Of a stretch of 64,000 bases of DNA, positions 26,895 through 36,311 are shown in pieces. Each line of letters starts with the position of its first letter. The first letter of the stretch is position 1. Under the pieces are notes generated by a model. It searched no databases, was not told where the DNA came from, and was given only the letters and a program-made list of their open reading frames with translations. Where the stretch lies: the NCBI RefSeq assembly GCF_013408245.1, contig NZ_JACBYS010000006.1:186001-250000 (forward strand), given 5' to 3'. This DNA comes from Duganella sp. 1224. Its GTDB lineage: Bacteria; Pseudomonadota; Gammaproteobacteria; Burkholderiales; Burkholderiaceae_D. The position numbers and the translations under genes were made by a program.

Positions 26895-28738
26895 GCTGTC
26901 GCTCCACGTTCCAGCCAATGCATCGCATACGGCGCCAGCGTCAGCGCGCCATCCAGTATGCTCCCGTCCATGCAGTCGGTCCAGCGGCCTTGCAGCGCAT
27001 AGGCCTGCGGTTCGCCGGAAAAATTCATCAGGGTGACAAAGCGTTCGCCGCGCGCCAGCGCCAGCACGGCGTCCGGCGCGTCGTCCAGCAAGGTGCGCGG
27101 GGCGTTGGCCGCCAGTGCGTCGTGCTGGCGCCGCAGCCGCACCATGCGCAGCAGCGACTGGTACATCTGGCCGGCGCTGTCGCCGGCATCGTCGCGCGCC
27201 CGCCAGCGCGCCTGGTCGAACAAGGGACGCTGCAGCCAGCGGCTGTCCATCGCATGCTGCGGGCGGTGCCGGTAGCTGTAGTCGTTTTCCATCGCCAGCT
27301 CGTCACCCATGTACAGCACCGGCAAGGCGCCGAAGCTCAGCGCCAGGCCGTGCAGCAGCTGCAGCCTGCGCAGCGCCAGCGCGCGCGCGGCCTCCGAGTC
27401 GGCGCGCTCCAGGCCCGCCAGCGACGCTGCGGAACCGTTGCTGCCGTGGGCGGCGTTGGGATCGGTGCTCTGGAACGCCGCGCCGGCGGCGTAACTGCCC
27501 TCGGCGCCGGCGAAGAAGCGCGACGCGCGCGCCAGTCGCGCCGTGGCGTCGCTGCCATCGGCCGCCGCCTCGGCGCGCAGCACGTTCCAGCCGATGTCGT
27601 CGTGGCAGCGCACGTAACTGAGCCAGGTGGCGGACGGCGGCAGCGTCGGCGTGTTGCGGATCACTTCCCGCAGCACGCCCGTGCCCTGCTCGGATAAGGC
27701 CAGCCAGCCGGCCGCCATCAGGCTGCTGTGATACGCGATGTGGCATTCGCGCGCGTCGGCGCTGCCCAGGTAGGCCGGCAGCTCGCGCGTCGGCACGATG
27801 GCCTCCGCCTTCAGCAGCACGCCCGGCGCGACGATGTCGACGATCGCGCGCAGCGCCTGCAGGATCTGGTGCGCCTCCGGCTGGTTCATGCTGTTGGTGC
27901 CTTCGCGCTTCCACAGGAAGGCCGTGGAATCCAGGCGGAACACCTCGATGCCGCGATTGGCGAGGCGCAGCAGCGTCGCCGCCATCGCCGAAAACACCGC
28001 CGGATTGGCGTAGTTCAGGTCCCACTGGTAGGGGTAGAAAGTGCTCCACACCCAGCCGCCCAGCGCCGGCGTGAAATTGCCCGGCGCGACCTGCGGGAAC
28101 ACCTGGCCCAGCGTGCGCTCGTAGCGGTCCGGCATCTCGCGGTCCGGGTAGCACAGGAACATGGCGCGCGCCTGCTCGTCGCCGGCCTTGGCGGCCAGCG
28201 CCCATGCATGGTCGTCCGCCACGTGATTCAGGATGAAGTCCGAACACAGGCTGATGCCGGCCTCGCGCAGCCGCGTGGTCAGCGCCACCAGATCGGCATT
28301 GCTGCCCAGCGCCGGCTCCACGTCATCAAAATCCGAGACGGCAAAGCCGCCGTCATTCTCGCCCTCGCGGGCGCGCAGGAAGGGCAGCAGATGCAGATAG
28401 CTGACGCCCATCTCGCGCAGATACGGGATGCGCTCCGCCACGCCGTTCAGCGTGCCGCCGAAGTTCTGCACGTACGCGCAGTAGCCCAGCATGCGCTGGC
28501 TGAGGAACCATTCCGGCTGCGCCTCGCGTTGCGCATCCAGCTCCCGCAACGGCGCCGGGCGCGCCGCGTACAACTCGCCCAGCGACGCCATCAAGGCGCC
28601 CAGCCAGGCGTCGAAATCCGCCTGCTGGCCATACAGGCCGGCCAGCAGCTTGCGCAGCACCGGCTCGTGCACGGCCAGGCGCCGCAAGGCTTGCGCCCGC
28701 AGCGCATCGGGCAGGACCGCGAGCAGGCGATCCGACAT
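26891..28738 (-). CDS. suxB: Amylosucrase (GH13, SuxB-like)
   Basis: 615 aa from the ATG at 28738, 4 bp after the receptor stop; a start at 28753 inside that gene is possible. It splits sucrose and adds the glucose to an alpha-1,4-glucan, releasing fructose. Catalytic elements align with Neisseria polysaccharea: nucleophile Asp about 270 in EVFRLDSTAFLWK, acid/base Glu about 312 in LLKAEAIV, and Asp about 380 in YVRCHDDIGW. No signal peptide is seen, so it probably acts in the cytoplasm. Sucrose phosphorylase or trehalulose synthase activity is less likely given these motifs. Confidence 0.92.
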   Translation of the reverse strand: MSDRLLAVLPDALRAQALRRLAVHEPVLRKLLAGLYGQQADFDAWLGALMASLGELYAARPAPLRELDAQREAQPEWFLSQRMLGYCAYVQNFGGTLNGVAERIPYLREMGVSYLHLLPFLRAREGENDGGFAVSDFDDVEPALGSNADLVALTTRLREAGISLCSDFILNHVADDHAWALAAKAGDEQARAMFLCYPDREMPDRYERTLGQVFPQVAPGNFTPALGGWVWSTFYPYQWDLNYANPAVFSAMAATLLRLANRGIEVFRLDSTAFLWKREGTNSMNQPEAHQILQALRAIVDIVAPGVLLKAEAIVPTRELPAYLGSADARECHIAYHSSLMAAGWLALSEQGTGVLREVIRNTPTLPPSATWLSYVRCHDDIGWNVLRAEAAADGSDATARLARASRFFAGAEGSYAAGAAFQSTDPNAAHGSNGSAASLAGLERADSEAARALALRRLQLLHGLALSFGALPVLYMGDELAMENDYSYRHRPQHAMDSRWLQRPLFDQARWRARDDAGDSAGQMYQSLLRMVRLRRQHDALAANAPRTLLDDAPDAVLALARGERFVTLMNFSGEPQAYALQGRWTDCMDGSILDGALTLAPYAMHWLERGATA

Positions 28739-28742
28739 CACG

Positions 28743-31049
28743 TTAGAAAGCATAGGTCAGGCTGACTTTGGCGGCACGGCCGGAGATCGAACGCGCGGCG
28801 TGGCCGTCGCTTTCCACTTCGGTGTAGCCGATCTTGTTGAACAAATTATTCACGCTCAGCGACAGTGTGGCTTTCATGGTCAGGTTGTAGTTGACGAAAG
28901 CATTGACCACTTCATACGCCGGCAGGATGATGGTGTGCGCATCGTCGCCCCACGACTTGCCGGTGCCGATCAGGCTGGCGCCGACGGTGGCGTTCTCGAA
29001 GCTGTAGCTTGGCGCGATCTGGTAGATGTACCTGGCCTGGCGGCGCGGCGTGTTGCCGATGTTGGCCACGTCCGCCGGCGCCGTGCCGGTGATCTTGGCG
29101 TCGGTGTAGGTCATGCCGCCGGTAACGCGGAAGCCGCCGGCGCTGTACGCGCCCTCCAGCTCCACGCCCTTGGCGTCGTACTTGTTGGAAGTGCTGCGCT
29201 GGGTGGTCGCTTCGTAGTTGCTCTCGTCGGTCTTGGCCTGGAACAGCGTGACGAAGGTGCTCACGCCGCCGCTGCGCCATTTCACGCCGCCCTCGATCTG
29301 CTTGACGGTGTTGATGTTGATCGGCGCCGTGCCGTCCAGCGGCGTGCCAAACAAGATGCGGTCGGCATTGAACGCCACGCCGTCGCTGGCGCGCGCGAAT
29401 ACCGACAGGTTCCTGGTGAACGCGTAGTTGCCGCCCACCGAGTACGAATTGTGATTCAGCTTGTAGTCGATGAACTGCTGCGTGGCCGGATCGTAGCGCA
29501 GCGCGCCGCCGGCCGCGGCGGACGCGGTGGCGATGTTGGCGGTGCCGGTGGCCTGCTGGCGGTCCTGGCGGAAGCTGGCGTCCACGCTCAGCGGGCCGGT
29601 CTCGTAGCCGACGTTCACGTACGGCGAGGTGAACTTGTATTCCATGTCCACCGCGCGCGAGCAGCAGCCGCCGAAGGCCGGGCCGACCAGGCCGGGCGTG
29701 GCGCTCGACGTTTGCAGCAGCGCCGGCTTGGCGCCGGTTTCCTGCATCAGGTATTCGTTGAAGTTCCAGGTCAGGCCCAGCTTCTGGGTCGACAGGTACA
29801 AGCCGGCGGTGGTGGTCAGCTTGCTGCCGTCGGCCAGCTTGAAGGTCTTGGCCAGCTTGGTGTCGTTCAGCGTGTTGCCGGCATCGTCGATCGAGGTATT
29901 GAACACCACGGCCGAGAAGGCGCGGCCATTGTAGGCCTGGCCTTTCTGCGGGCCGGTGGCAAACACGTAATTGCCCAGCGTGCCGCTGTTGCCGGCGAAG
30001 ACGCCCGCGAAGCGGCCGCTGTTATTCGCGGTGCGGAATTTGTCGCTCAGATTCCAGCCATCGCCCAGATCGAACGAGCCTTCGATGCCGAAGGTGTTGC
30101 TCTTCACGTGCAGGCCGTCGTTGATGTCGGTCGATACCGGCGTGTTGTTCTTGCTCAGCACCACGTCGCGCACCCAGTACGGCGAGTAGAAGCTGACCGT
30201 GCGCGGATCGATGCCGGGGACTTCGCGGATCTGCTGGTTCACCACCGTCACCGGCACCGGCAGCGCGGTCGGCGCCTTGTCGTCCAGGTGCTTGAAGGAC
30301 AGGCGGATCCACCCATTGTCCAGGTCATGCGTGATGTTGCCGCGAATCTGGCCGCCGTCCTCGGTGCTCATGCCGGTGTTGCGCACGCCTTCGCCGGTGC
30401 GGTAGCTGCCGCCGATGAAGAAGCGGGTCTTGTCCGAGATCGGCGCGCCGTAGTCGAAGTCGTAGCGCGTCTCGTCATAGCCCAAGCCGCGGCTGATGCC
30501 GATGTGGCCGCCCTTCTCCTCGCCGGTCTTGGTGATGAAGTTGACGATGCCGCCCGGCGCATTGGTCGCCAGCGTCGAGGCCGAGCCGCCGCGCACCACT
30601 TCCAGGTGGTCGAGCGTGCCGTCGATCTTGACGAAGCTGTCCGGCGTGGTGAAGTTGAAGTCGCCGAACTGCAGCACCGGCAGGCCGTCTTCCTGGATCT
30701 GCACGTAACGCGCGCCGCCGGCCGAAATCGGCACGCCACGTACGGTGATGTTGGCGTTGCCCTCGCCGCCCGACGATTCCGAGCGCACGCCCGGCACCGA
30801 GCGCAGCACTTCGGCGGCGCTGAGCGGCGCGGCGTTCTTGATGGCGTCGCCTTCGAGGGTGGAAATCGACACGCTGCTCTTCATTTTGGACGAGGCGCCG
30901 CTGGTGCCGGTGACCACCACGCGTTCCATGTTCAGTCCGTCGGCCGGGGCCGCGGCCGGCGCGGCCTCCTGCGCACTCGCGGACAGGTGCAGGACAGCGG
31001 TTGCAACGGCGGCGGCAATGCCGCCCAGTTTAAGGGTGCGATGTTCCAT
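28743..31049 (-). CDS. suxA: TonB-dependent outer-membrane receptor, sucrose type (SuxA-like)
   Basis: 768 aa from the ATG at 31049, preceded by GGAGACG. Signal peptide ending SASA (about residue 26), a TonB box-like MERVVVTGT (about 41), a plug domain with RSVPGVRSESSGGEG and VEVVRGGSA-like LEVVRGGSAST, and a beta-barrel ending in a terminal aromatic (TYAF). It is the first gene of suxA-suxB-kinase-suxC under a LacI-type regulator, matching the sux loci of xanthomonads where SuxA imports sucrose. TonB at 22677 may energise it. Confidence 0.88.
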   Translation of the reverse strand: MEHRTLKLGGIAAAVATAVLHLSASAQEAAPAAAPADGLNMERVVVTGTSGASSKMKSSVSISTLEGDAIKNAAPLSAAEVLRSVPGVRSESSGGEGNANITVRGVPISAGGARYVQIQEDGLPVLQFGDFNFTTPDSFVKIDGTLDHLEVVRGGSASTLATNAPGGIVNFITKTGEEKGGHIGISRGLGYDETRYDFDYGAPISDKTRFFIGGSYRTGEGVRNTGMSTEDGGQIRGNITHDLDNGWIRLSFKHLDDKAPTALPVPVTVVNQQIREVPGIDPRTVSFYSPYWVRDVVLSKNNTPVSTDINDGLHVKSNTFGIEGSFDLGDGWNLSDKFRTANNSGRFAGVFAGNSGTLGNYVFATGPQKGQAYNGRAFSAVVFNTSIDDAGNTLNDTKLAKTFKLADGSKLTTTAGLYLSTQKLGLTWNFNEYLMQETGAKPALLQTSSATPGLVGPAFGGCCSRAVDMEYKFTSPYVNVGYETGPLSVDASFRQDRQQATGTANIATASAAAGGALRYDPATQQFIDYKLNHNSYSVGGNYAFTRNLSVFARASDGVAFNADRILFGTPLDGTAPININTVKQIEGGVKWRSGGVSTFVTLFQAKTDESNYEATTQRSTSNKYDAKGVELEGAYSAGGFRVTGGMTYTDAKITGTAPADVANIGNTPRRQARYIYQIAPSYSFENATVGASLIGTGKSWGDDAHTIILPAYEVVNAFVNYNLTMKATLSLSVNNLFNKIGYTEVESDGHAARSISGRAAKVSLTYAF

Positions 31050-31100
31050 GTGTCGTCTCCAGTATTGTCGTTTTTGCTGCTTTATTAAGCAGGTGAACGC

Positions 31101-31129
31101 ATTATGCAATCGATTGCATTGAAATGCAA
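31101..31129 (-). promoter_or_regulatory. suxA promoter with LacI-type operator O1
   Basis: On the minus strand, TTGCAT (31129-31124) and CATAAT (31106-31101) are separated by exactly 17 bp, a good sigma70 match. The spacer and part of the -10 are occupied by the perfect 16-bp palindrome ATGCAATCGATTGCAT (31104-31119), a LacI/GalR-type operator. Bound repressor would block RNA polymerase directly. The suxA ATG is 51 bp downstream. Confidence 0.75.
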
Positions 31130-31159
31130 AATACTTTTTTGTAACGGCTTTCAGCCGCG

Positions 31160-31175
31160 ATGCAATCGGTTGCAT
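31160..31175. promoter_or_regulatory. Second LacI-type operator O2
   Basis: ATGCAATCGGTTGCAT differs from O1 by one base. Centre-to-centre distance to O1 is 56 bp, about five helical turns, so the sites lie on the same DNA face and could be bridged by one dimer pair. It begins 3 bp beyond the regulator's stop codon. Confidence 0.75.
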
Positions 31176-31178
31176 CAA

Positions 31179-32213
31179 TCACACAGTACTGGCGCGGATG
31201 ATCAGTTGGGTGGGGAGCCGGACCGATGGCGCGGCCTGGCCGTCGGCCAGCGCCAGCAGCGACGCCACCAGTGCCCGGCCGGCCTCCGGCATCGGCTGGC
31301 GCACCGTGGTCAGCGGCGGGTGGAAGTAGCTGGAGAGAGGAATATCGTCGTAGCCGACCACGGCCACGCGGCCCGGCACGTCCATGCCGCGCTGGCGCAG
31401 GGCGTTGATGGCTTCCATCGCCATCAGGTCGCTGCCGGCGAAGATGGCGTCGAACGGCACGCCGCTGGCCAGCAGTTGCTCGACCGCCAGCCGGCCGCCG
31501 TCCGGCACGAACGAGGCCGGGATCAGCCATTGCGGATCGACCGCCATGCCGGCCTTGCGCAAGGCGTTGCACAGGCCCTCGTGGCGCTGGCCGATTTCCG
31601 GCAGGTTGATGTCGCCGAAGAAGGCGATGCGCTGGCGCCCTTGCGCGATCAGGTGGGCGCCGGCCAGCTCGCCGCCGGCCAGGTTGTCGCCGCCGACGGT
31701 GCAGTACAGCTGCTGCGGCAATTGCGCGCCCCACACCACGATCGGCACATGGCGCGCCGCCAGCTGGTTCAGCTGGTCATGGTGGCGCCACTGGCCGATC
31801 AGCACGATGCCGATGACACGGCCGGTGTCGAACGGCGCGGCGGCGGCGTCCAGTTCGCTGGCGTCGACCCGCGACACCAGCATGTCGAAGCCCTGCTCGG
31901 TCAGCGCGTCGGCCAGGCTGCCCAGCATCGACAGGAAAAACGGATCGGACAGGTGCTGGCGCGTGGCCGGGTCGTACGGCACCACCACGCCCACGGTGCG
32001 GTTCTGCTTCATGCGCAGGTTCTGCGCGCCGATGTTGATGTTGTACTTGAGCGAGCGCGCCAGTTCCATGACGCGGGTGCGCGTCTCTTCACTGATCAGC
32101 TTGCTGCCGGCCAGCGCGCGCGAGACGGTGGAGGTGGACACGCCGGCCAGCCGCGCGATGTCGGCCATTTGCAGGCGCCGGCTCTCGGCCTCTGGCGGCG
32201 TGGATTTGGGCAT
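31179..32213 (-). CDS. suxR: LacI-family transcriptional regulator of the sux locus
   Basis: 344 aa. N-terminal HTH MADIARLAGVSTSTVSRALAG (about 16-36) with the hinge region, then a periplasmic-binding-protein-like sensor domain (about 70-340). Two matching palindromes follow its stop codon in front of suxA, so it probably represses suxA-suxB-kinase-suxC, with a sucrose-related sugar as inducer. This arrangement resembles SuxR in xanthomonads. Confidence 0.9.
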   Translation of the reverse strand: MPKSTPPEAESRRLQMADIARLAGVSTSTVSRALAGSKLISEETRTRVMELARSLKYNINIGAQNLRMKQNRTVGVVVPYDPATRQHLSDPFFLSMLGSLADALTEQGFDMLVSRVDASELDAAAAPFDTGRVIGIVLIGQWRHHDQLNQLAARHVPIVVWGAQLPQQLYCTVGGDNLAGGELAGAHLIAQGRQRIAFFGDINLPEIGQRHEGLCNALRKAGMAVDPQWLIPASFVPDGGRLAVEQLLASGVPFDAIFAGSDLMAMEAINALRQRGMDVPGRVAVVGYDDIPLSSYFHPPLTTVRQPMPEAGRALVASLLALADGQAAPSVRLPTQLIIRASTV

Positions 32214-32229
32214 GAAAGGCGGCCGCCCG

Positions 32230-32838
32230 TCAGGCCGGCACCGTGTCCTTGAACGACTGGCGCTCGGACAGCTTGTCGTACAGCCGCGCCAAGTTGGGGT
32301 AATCGTCGCGCCAGGTGATGTCCGGGAAGCGGAACGCCAGCCAGCCCAGCGTGCAACCCACCGCCACGTCGGCCAGCGAGTAATGGATGCCGGTGCAGTA
32401 CGGCTGGTCGCCCAGCTTGTCCGAGAGCGACTTCATGCCCAGCTCGACCTTGCGCATCTGGCGCGCCATCCATTCCTCGCTCTGCAGCTCTTTCGGGCGC
32501 ATGGTGCGCTCCAGGCGCACGCTGACGGCGGCGTCGATCATGCCGTCGGCCAGCGCTTCCCAGCACTTGACGTCGGCGCGGTCGCGGCCGTTGGGCGGCA
32601 GCAGCTTGCAGACCGGGGTCAGCGTGTCGAGGTACTCGACCATGACGCGCGAGTCGATCATCACCGTGCCATCTTCCATGACCAGGCTCGGCACCTTCCC
32701 GAGCGGGTTCAGCTGGCTGATGGTGGTGTCCGCCGCCCACACGTTCTCCAGTTCAAACTGGTAATCGAGCTTTTTTTCCGCCAGAACAACGCGCACCTTG
32801 CGGACATAAGGACTGGCGAGGGAACCGATGAGTTTCAT
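32230..32838 (-). CDS. Glutathione S-transferase, YibF-like
   Basis: 202 aa from the ATG at 32838; a GTG six bases upstream is possible. It has the N-terminal MKLIGSLASPYVRKVRVVL motif, Pro of the GKVPSL loop and VEYLD, and a helical C-domain. It matches E. coli YibF-type GSTs, of unknown substrate. It lies upstream of suxR on the same strand with a 16-bp gap but has no clear link to sucrose. Confidence 0.85.
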   Translation of the reverse strand: MKLIGSLASPYVRKVRVVLAEKKLDYQFELENVWAADTTISQLNPLGKVPSLVMEDGTVMIDSRVMVEYLDTLTPVCKLLPPNGRDRADVKCWEALADGMIDAAVSVRLERTMRPKELQSEEWMARQMRKVELGMKSLSDKLGDQPYCTGIHYSLADVAVGCTLGWLAFRFPDITWRDDYPNLARLYDKLSERQSFKDTVPA

Positions 32839-32943
32839 AGACACTTAGAGAGGAAGAACAAGCCCCAGTATAACATCGGCGGGGTGGTCGTCGGCCAATG
32901 GTAAAATCACGGTCTGCTCTTTCAACTTCCCGTTCTTTCCATC

Positions 32944-34320
32944 ATGACCACTACTCCTTACTCCACGCTGTCGGCGCTGTCGCCACTGGATGGCCGCTAC
33001 GCCGGTAAAACCGATCTGCTGCGCCCCATCCTGTCCGAATCCGGCTTCATGCACCACCGCGTCAAAGTAGAAATCGCCTGGCTGCAAGCGCTGTCGCAGG
33101 CCGGCTTCGCCGAAATCAAGCCGTTTTCGGCCGCGGCGAACGCCCTGCTGGACAAGCTGGCCGCCGACTTCACCGAAGCCGACGCCGCCCGCATCAAGGA
33201 AATCGAGGCCGTCACCAACCACGACGTCAAGGCGGTGGAATACTGGCTGAAGGAGCAGGTCAAGGATGTGCCGGAACTGGTGGCCGCGTCGGAGTTCATC
33301 CACTTCGCCTGCACCTCGGAAGACATCAACAACACCTCGCACGGCATGATGCTGAAGGCCGCGCGCGACAGCGTCATGCTGCCGTCGCTGCGCAAGGTGA
33401 TCGCCAAGCTGACCGAAATCGCCCACGCCAACGCCGAACTGCCGATGCTGTCGCGCACCCACGGCCAGACCGCCAGCCCGACCACGCTGGGCAAGGAAAT
33501 GGCCAACGTTGTGGCCCGCCTGCAGCGCGCCATCAAGCGCATCGAACAGGTTGAGATTCTGGGCAAGATGAACGGCGCGGTCGGCAACTACAACGCCCAC
33601 CTGTCGGCCTACCCGTCGTTCGACTGGCCGGCGTTCTCCAAGAACGTCATCGAGCAGCGCCTGGGCCTGGTGTTCAACCCGTACACCATCCAGATCGAAC
33701 CGCACGACTACATGGCCGAGCTGTTCGACGCCTTCGCGCGCGCCAACACCATCCTGCTGGACCTGAACCGCGACATCTGGAGCTACGTCTCGCTGGGCTA
33801 CTTCAAGCAAAAGCTGAAGGCCGGCGAAATCGGCTCGTCGACCATGCCGCACAAGGTCAACCCGATCGACTTTGAAAACTCGGAAGGCAACCTGGGCCTG
33901 GCCAACGCGGTACTGAAACACCTGTCCGAGAAGCTGCCGGTGTCGCGCCTGCAACGCGACCTGACCGACTCGACCGTGCTGCGCAACATCGGCGTCGGCC
34001 TCGGCTACGCGCTGCTGGCCTACGACAGCTGCCTGCGCGGCCTGAACAAGCTGGAAGTCAATCCGCAGCGCCTGGAAGCCGACCTCGACGCCAACTGGGA
34101 AGTGCTGGCCGAGCCGGTGCAGACGGTGATGCGCCGCTACGGCATCGCCAACCCGTACGAGCAGCTGAAGGAACTGACCCGCGGCAAAGGCATCTCCAAA
34201 GCCGCGCTGCAGGAATTCATCAACGGCCTGGCCGTGCCGCAGGAAGCCAAGGACCTGATGCTGGCCATGACCCCGGCCAACTACACCGGCCTCGCGGCGG
34301 CTCTGGCTAAAGCCATCTGA
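32944..34320 (+). CDS. purB: Adenylosuccinate lyase PurB
   Basis: 458 aa. It cleaves SAICAR and adenylosuccinate in purine synthesis. The family signature GSSTMPHKVNP is at about 297-307 and the catalytic His regions TSEDINN (about 123) and SRTHGQTASP (about 170) are present. Monocistronic, with a strong terminator after it. Confidence 0.97.
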   Translation: MTTTPYSTLSALSPLDGRYAGKTDLLRPILSESGFMHHRVKVEIAWLQALSQAGFAEIKPFSAAANALLDKLAADFTEADAARIKEIEAVTNHDVKAVEYWLKEQVKDVPELVAASEFIHFACTSEDINNTSHGMMLKAARDSVMLPSLRKVIAKLTEIAHANAELPMLSRTHGQTASPTTLGKEMANVVARLQRAIKRIEQVEILGKMNGAVGNYNAHLSAYPSFDWPAFSKNVIEQRLGLVFNPYTIQIEPHDYMAELFDAFARANTILLDLNRDIWSYVSLGYFKQKLKAGEIGSSTMPHKVNPIDFENSEGNLGLANAVLKHLSEKLPVSRLQRDLTDSTVLRNIGVGLGYALLAYDSCLRGLNKLEVNPQRLEADLDANWEVLAEPVQTVMRRYGIANPYEQLKELTRGKGISKAALQEFINGLAVPQEAKDLMLAMTPANYTGLAAALAKAI

Positions 34321-34346
34321 TCCGCGTAATAAAATTGCACTACACT

Positions 34347-34378
34347 AAAAGCCCCGGCGACGTCCGGGGCTTTTTTTC
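34347..34378 (+). terminator. Rho-independent terminator after purB
   Basis: GCCCCGG (34351-34357) pairs with CCGGGGC (34364-34370) around CGACGT, flanked by AAAA on the left and seven T on the right. It lies 30 bp after the purB stop; the A-rich left side makes it workable in either direction. Confidence 0.9.
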
Positions 34379-34452
34379 GTCTCGGCAAGCGCAAATGGGA
34401 TTTCTTTGGTATATTTAGTTCTAACACGTACTAATTCTTCGGAGCCGCTTTT

Positions 34453-34980
34453 ATGCCACGCTATACCAAAATTGCCATGTTGCTGCATTGGCTAGTTGCC
34501 TTGCTCATCATTGCCACCTTCTTCCTCGGCCTGTCGATGGTTGCCATCCACGGCTTCTCGCCCACCAAGCTGAAGTACTTCTCCTGGCACAAGTGGATGG
34601 GCGTCACTGTCTTCGCGCTGGCCGTGCTGCGCGTGCTGTGGCGCGTCACCCACCAGCCGCCGGCCAAGCTGGCGTCGATTCCGGACTGGCAGCACAAGAT
34701 CGCCGAAGGCATGCACTACCTGCTGTACTTCCTGATCTTCGCGGTGCCGATCTCCGGCTACTTCTACACCTACGCCGCCGGCGTGCCGGTGGTCTACCTC
34801 GGCCTGTGGCAGATGCCGGCGGTGATGGCAGCCAATGCCGAGCTTAAGCCAGTTTTACAAAATGTCCATTATGTTTTGACCATGACCATGGCCGCTGCTG
34901 TCGTCGCCCATGCCCTGGCCGCGCTGAAGCACCATTTCATCGACCGCGACGTGACGCTGAAGCGCATGTTGCCGCTGTAA
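34453..34980 (+). CDS. cybB: Cytochrome b561 (CybB-like)
   Basis: 175 aa, four predicted membrane helices with His residues at conserved haem positions (LLHWLV about 11, SWHKWMG about 44, MHYLLYF about 87, VHYVLTM about 138). A di-haem quinol oxidoreductase. It is followed at 25 bp by two yceI genes; the cybB-yceI pairing is also seen in E. coli (yceJ-yceI). Confidence 0.9.
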   Translation: MPRYTKIAMLLHWLVALLIIATFFLGLSMVAIHGFSPTKLKYFSWHKWMGVTVFALAVLRVLWRVTHQPPAKLASIPDWQHKIAEGMHYLLYFLIFAVPISGYFYTYAAGVPVVYLGLWQMPAVMAANAELKPVLQNVHYVLTMTMAAAVVAHALAALKHHFIDRDVTLKRMLPL

Positions 34981-35005
34981 TCCCACCCCCCCACTGGAGC
35001 CTCAC

Positions 35006-35560
35006 ATGAACACCATCAAAAAAATCGCCCTCGTCTCGCTGCTGGGTGTCGCCTTTGCCGCCAGCGCCGCCGCGCTGAAAACCGATCCGGCCAAGAGCAC
35101 CGTCACCGCCACCTTCAAGCAAATGAACGTGCCGGTGGACGCCAAGTTCAAGAAATTCAGCGCCAACATCGACTACGACGCCGCCAAGCCGGACGCCGCC
35201 AAGGCCACCGTCGAAGTCGACACCGGCAGCATGGACCTGGGCGACGCCGAGTACAACAAGGAAGTGGCCAAGAAAGAATGGTTCAACGCCGCCCAGTTCC
35301 CGAAAGCGACCTTCGTATCATCGTCGATCAAGAGCGCCGGCGCCGGCAAGCTGACCGTGACCGGCAAGCTGACCATCAAGGGCAAGACCGCCGACGTCAG
35401 CTTCCCGCTGACCGTCAAGGCCGACGGCAAGAACCAGGTGTTTGACGGCGTGCTGCCGATCAAGCGCCTGACCTACAACATCGGCGAAGGCGAATGGAAG
35501 GACACCAGCATGGTGGCGGACGACGTCACCATCAAATTCCACGTCGTCGCCGGCCAATAA
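35006..35560 (+). CDS. yceI: YceI-family periplasmic lipid-binding protein (first copy)
   Basis: 184 aa. Signal peptide cleaved around SAAA (about 22), then the YceI lipocalin-like barrel: ATFKQMNVPVDAKFKKFSA, VDTGSMDLGDAEYNKEV and FPKATFVSSSI. The family binds isoprenoid chains such as ubiquinone, fitting the adjacent cytochrome. A second copy follows after 33 bp. Confidence 0.92.
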   Translation: MNTIKKIALVSLLGVAFAASAAALKTDPAKSTVTATFKQMNVPVDAKFKKFSANIDYDAAKPDAAKATVEVDTGSMDLGDAEYNKEVAKKEWFNAAQFPKATFVSSSIKSAGAGKLTVTGKLTIKGKTADVSFPLTVKADGKNQVFDGVLPIKRLTYNIGEGEWKDTSMVADDVTIKFHVVAGQ

Positions 35561-35593
35561 GACCACTGACCACCACCACGGAGACTGAAGAAG

Positions 35594-36160
35594 ATGAAAG
35601 CACAGATCCTGATCGCCACGCTGCTGGCCGCCTCGGCCACATCGGCCATCGCCGCCACCTACAACATCGACCCGACGCACACCTACCCGAGCTTCGAGGC
35701 CGACCACATGGGCCTGTCGGTATGGCGCGGCAAGTTCGACAAGACCAGCGGCACGGTGACGATGGATCGCGCTGCCAAGACCGGCGCGCTGGACATCAAG
35801 ATCGACCCGGCCTCGATCGACTTCGGCCTGGAAGCGATGAACAAGCACGCCAAGGGCGACGACATGTTCAACGTGGCCAAGTTCCCGACCATCACCTACA
35901 CCAGCAAATCGTTCAAGTTTGACGGCGACCAGCTGGTGGGCGTGGACGGCGAGCTGACCATGCTGGGCGTGACCAAGCCGGTGGCGCTGAAGGTCAACAA
36001 GTTCAAGTGCATCATGCACCCGCGCTACAAGAAAGAAGTATGCGGCGCCGACGCCAGCGCCGAGTTCAAGCGCAGCGACTTCGGCATGAACTTCGGCCTG
36101 CCAGCCTTCTCGCCGGAAGTCAAACTGGCGATCCAGATCGAAGCCATCAAGGCCGACTAA
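35594..36160 (+). CDS. yceI: YceI-family periplasmic lipid-binding protein (second copy)
   Basis: 188 aa. Signal peptide ending SAIA (about 20), then YceI barrel motifs YNIDPTHTYPSFEADHMGLS and FPTITYTSKSF. It is divergent from the first copy, so an old duplication is likely. It contains an extra Cys pair region (KCIMHPRYKKEVCG, about 136-149) not seen in the first copy. Last gene of cybB-yceI-yceI; a 92-bp palindrome follows 12 bp later. Confidence 0.93.
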   Translation: MKAQILIATLLAASATSAIAATYNIDPTHTYPSFEADHMGLSVWRGKFDKTSGTVTMDRAAKTGALDIKIDPASIDFGLEAMNKHAKGDDMFNVAKFPTITYTSKSFKFDGDQLVGVDGELTMLGVTKPVALKVNKFKCIMHPRYKKEVCGADASAEFKRSDFGMNFGLPAFSPEVKLAIQIEAIKAD

Positions 36161-36172
36161 CCCTCCGCCCCC

Positions 36173-36264
36173 CTCCGGGGTCAGGTCCTCCATTTCTACA
36201 CGGCCTCTGCCGTAGCGTTCGCTACGGCAGAGGCCGTGTAGAAATGGAGGACCTGACCCCGGAG
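36173..36264. repeat. 92-bp perfect palindrome of the GGGGTCAG family
   Basis: Two 45-bp arms that are exact reverse complements flank a 2-base loop TT (36218-36219). The outer part starts GGGGTCAGGTCCTCCATTTC and continues TACACG (26 bp), identical to the element at 62295. The inner part (about 36203-36217) differs from that element but is still self-complementary. It lies between yceI and the S46 peptidase, both plus strand, so it would be transcribed. Confidence 0.95.
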
Positions 36265-36311
36265 TTCGTTGTTATACTGTTGAGCGCCGTTCAACCACTT
36301 CACAACGAGAC

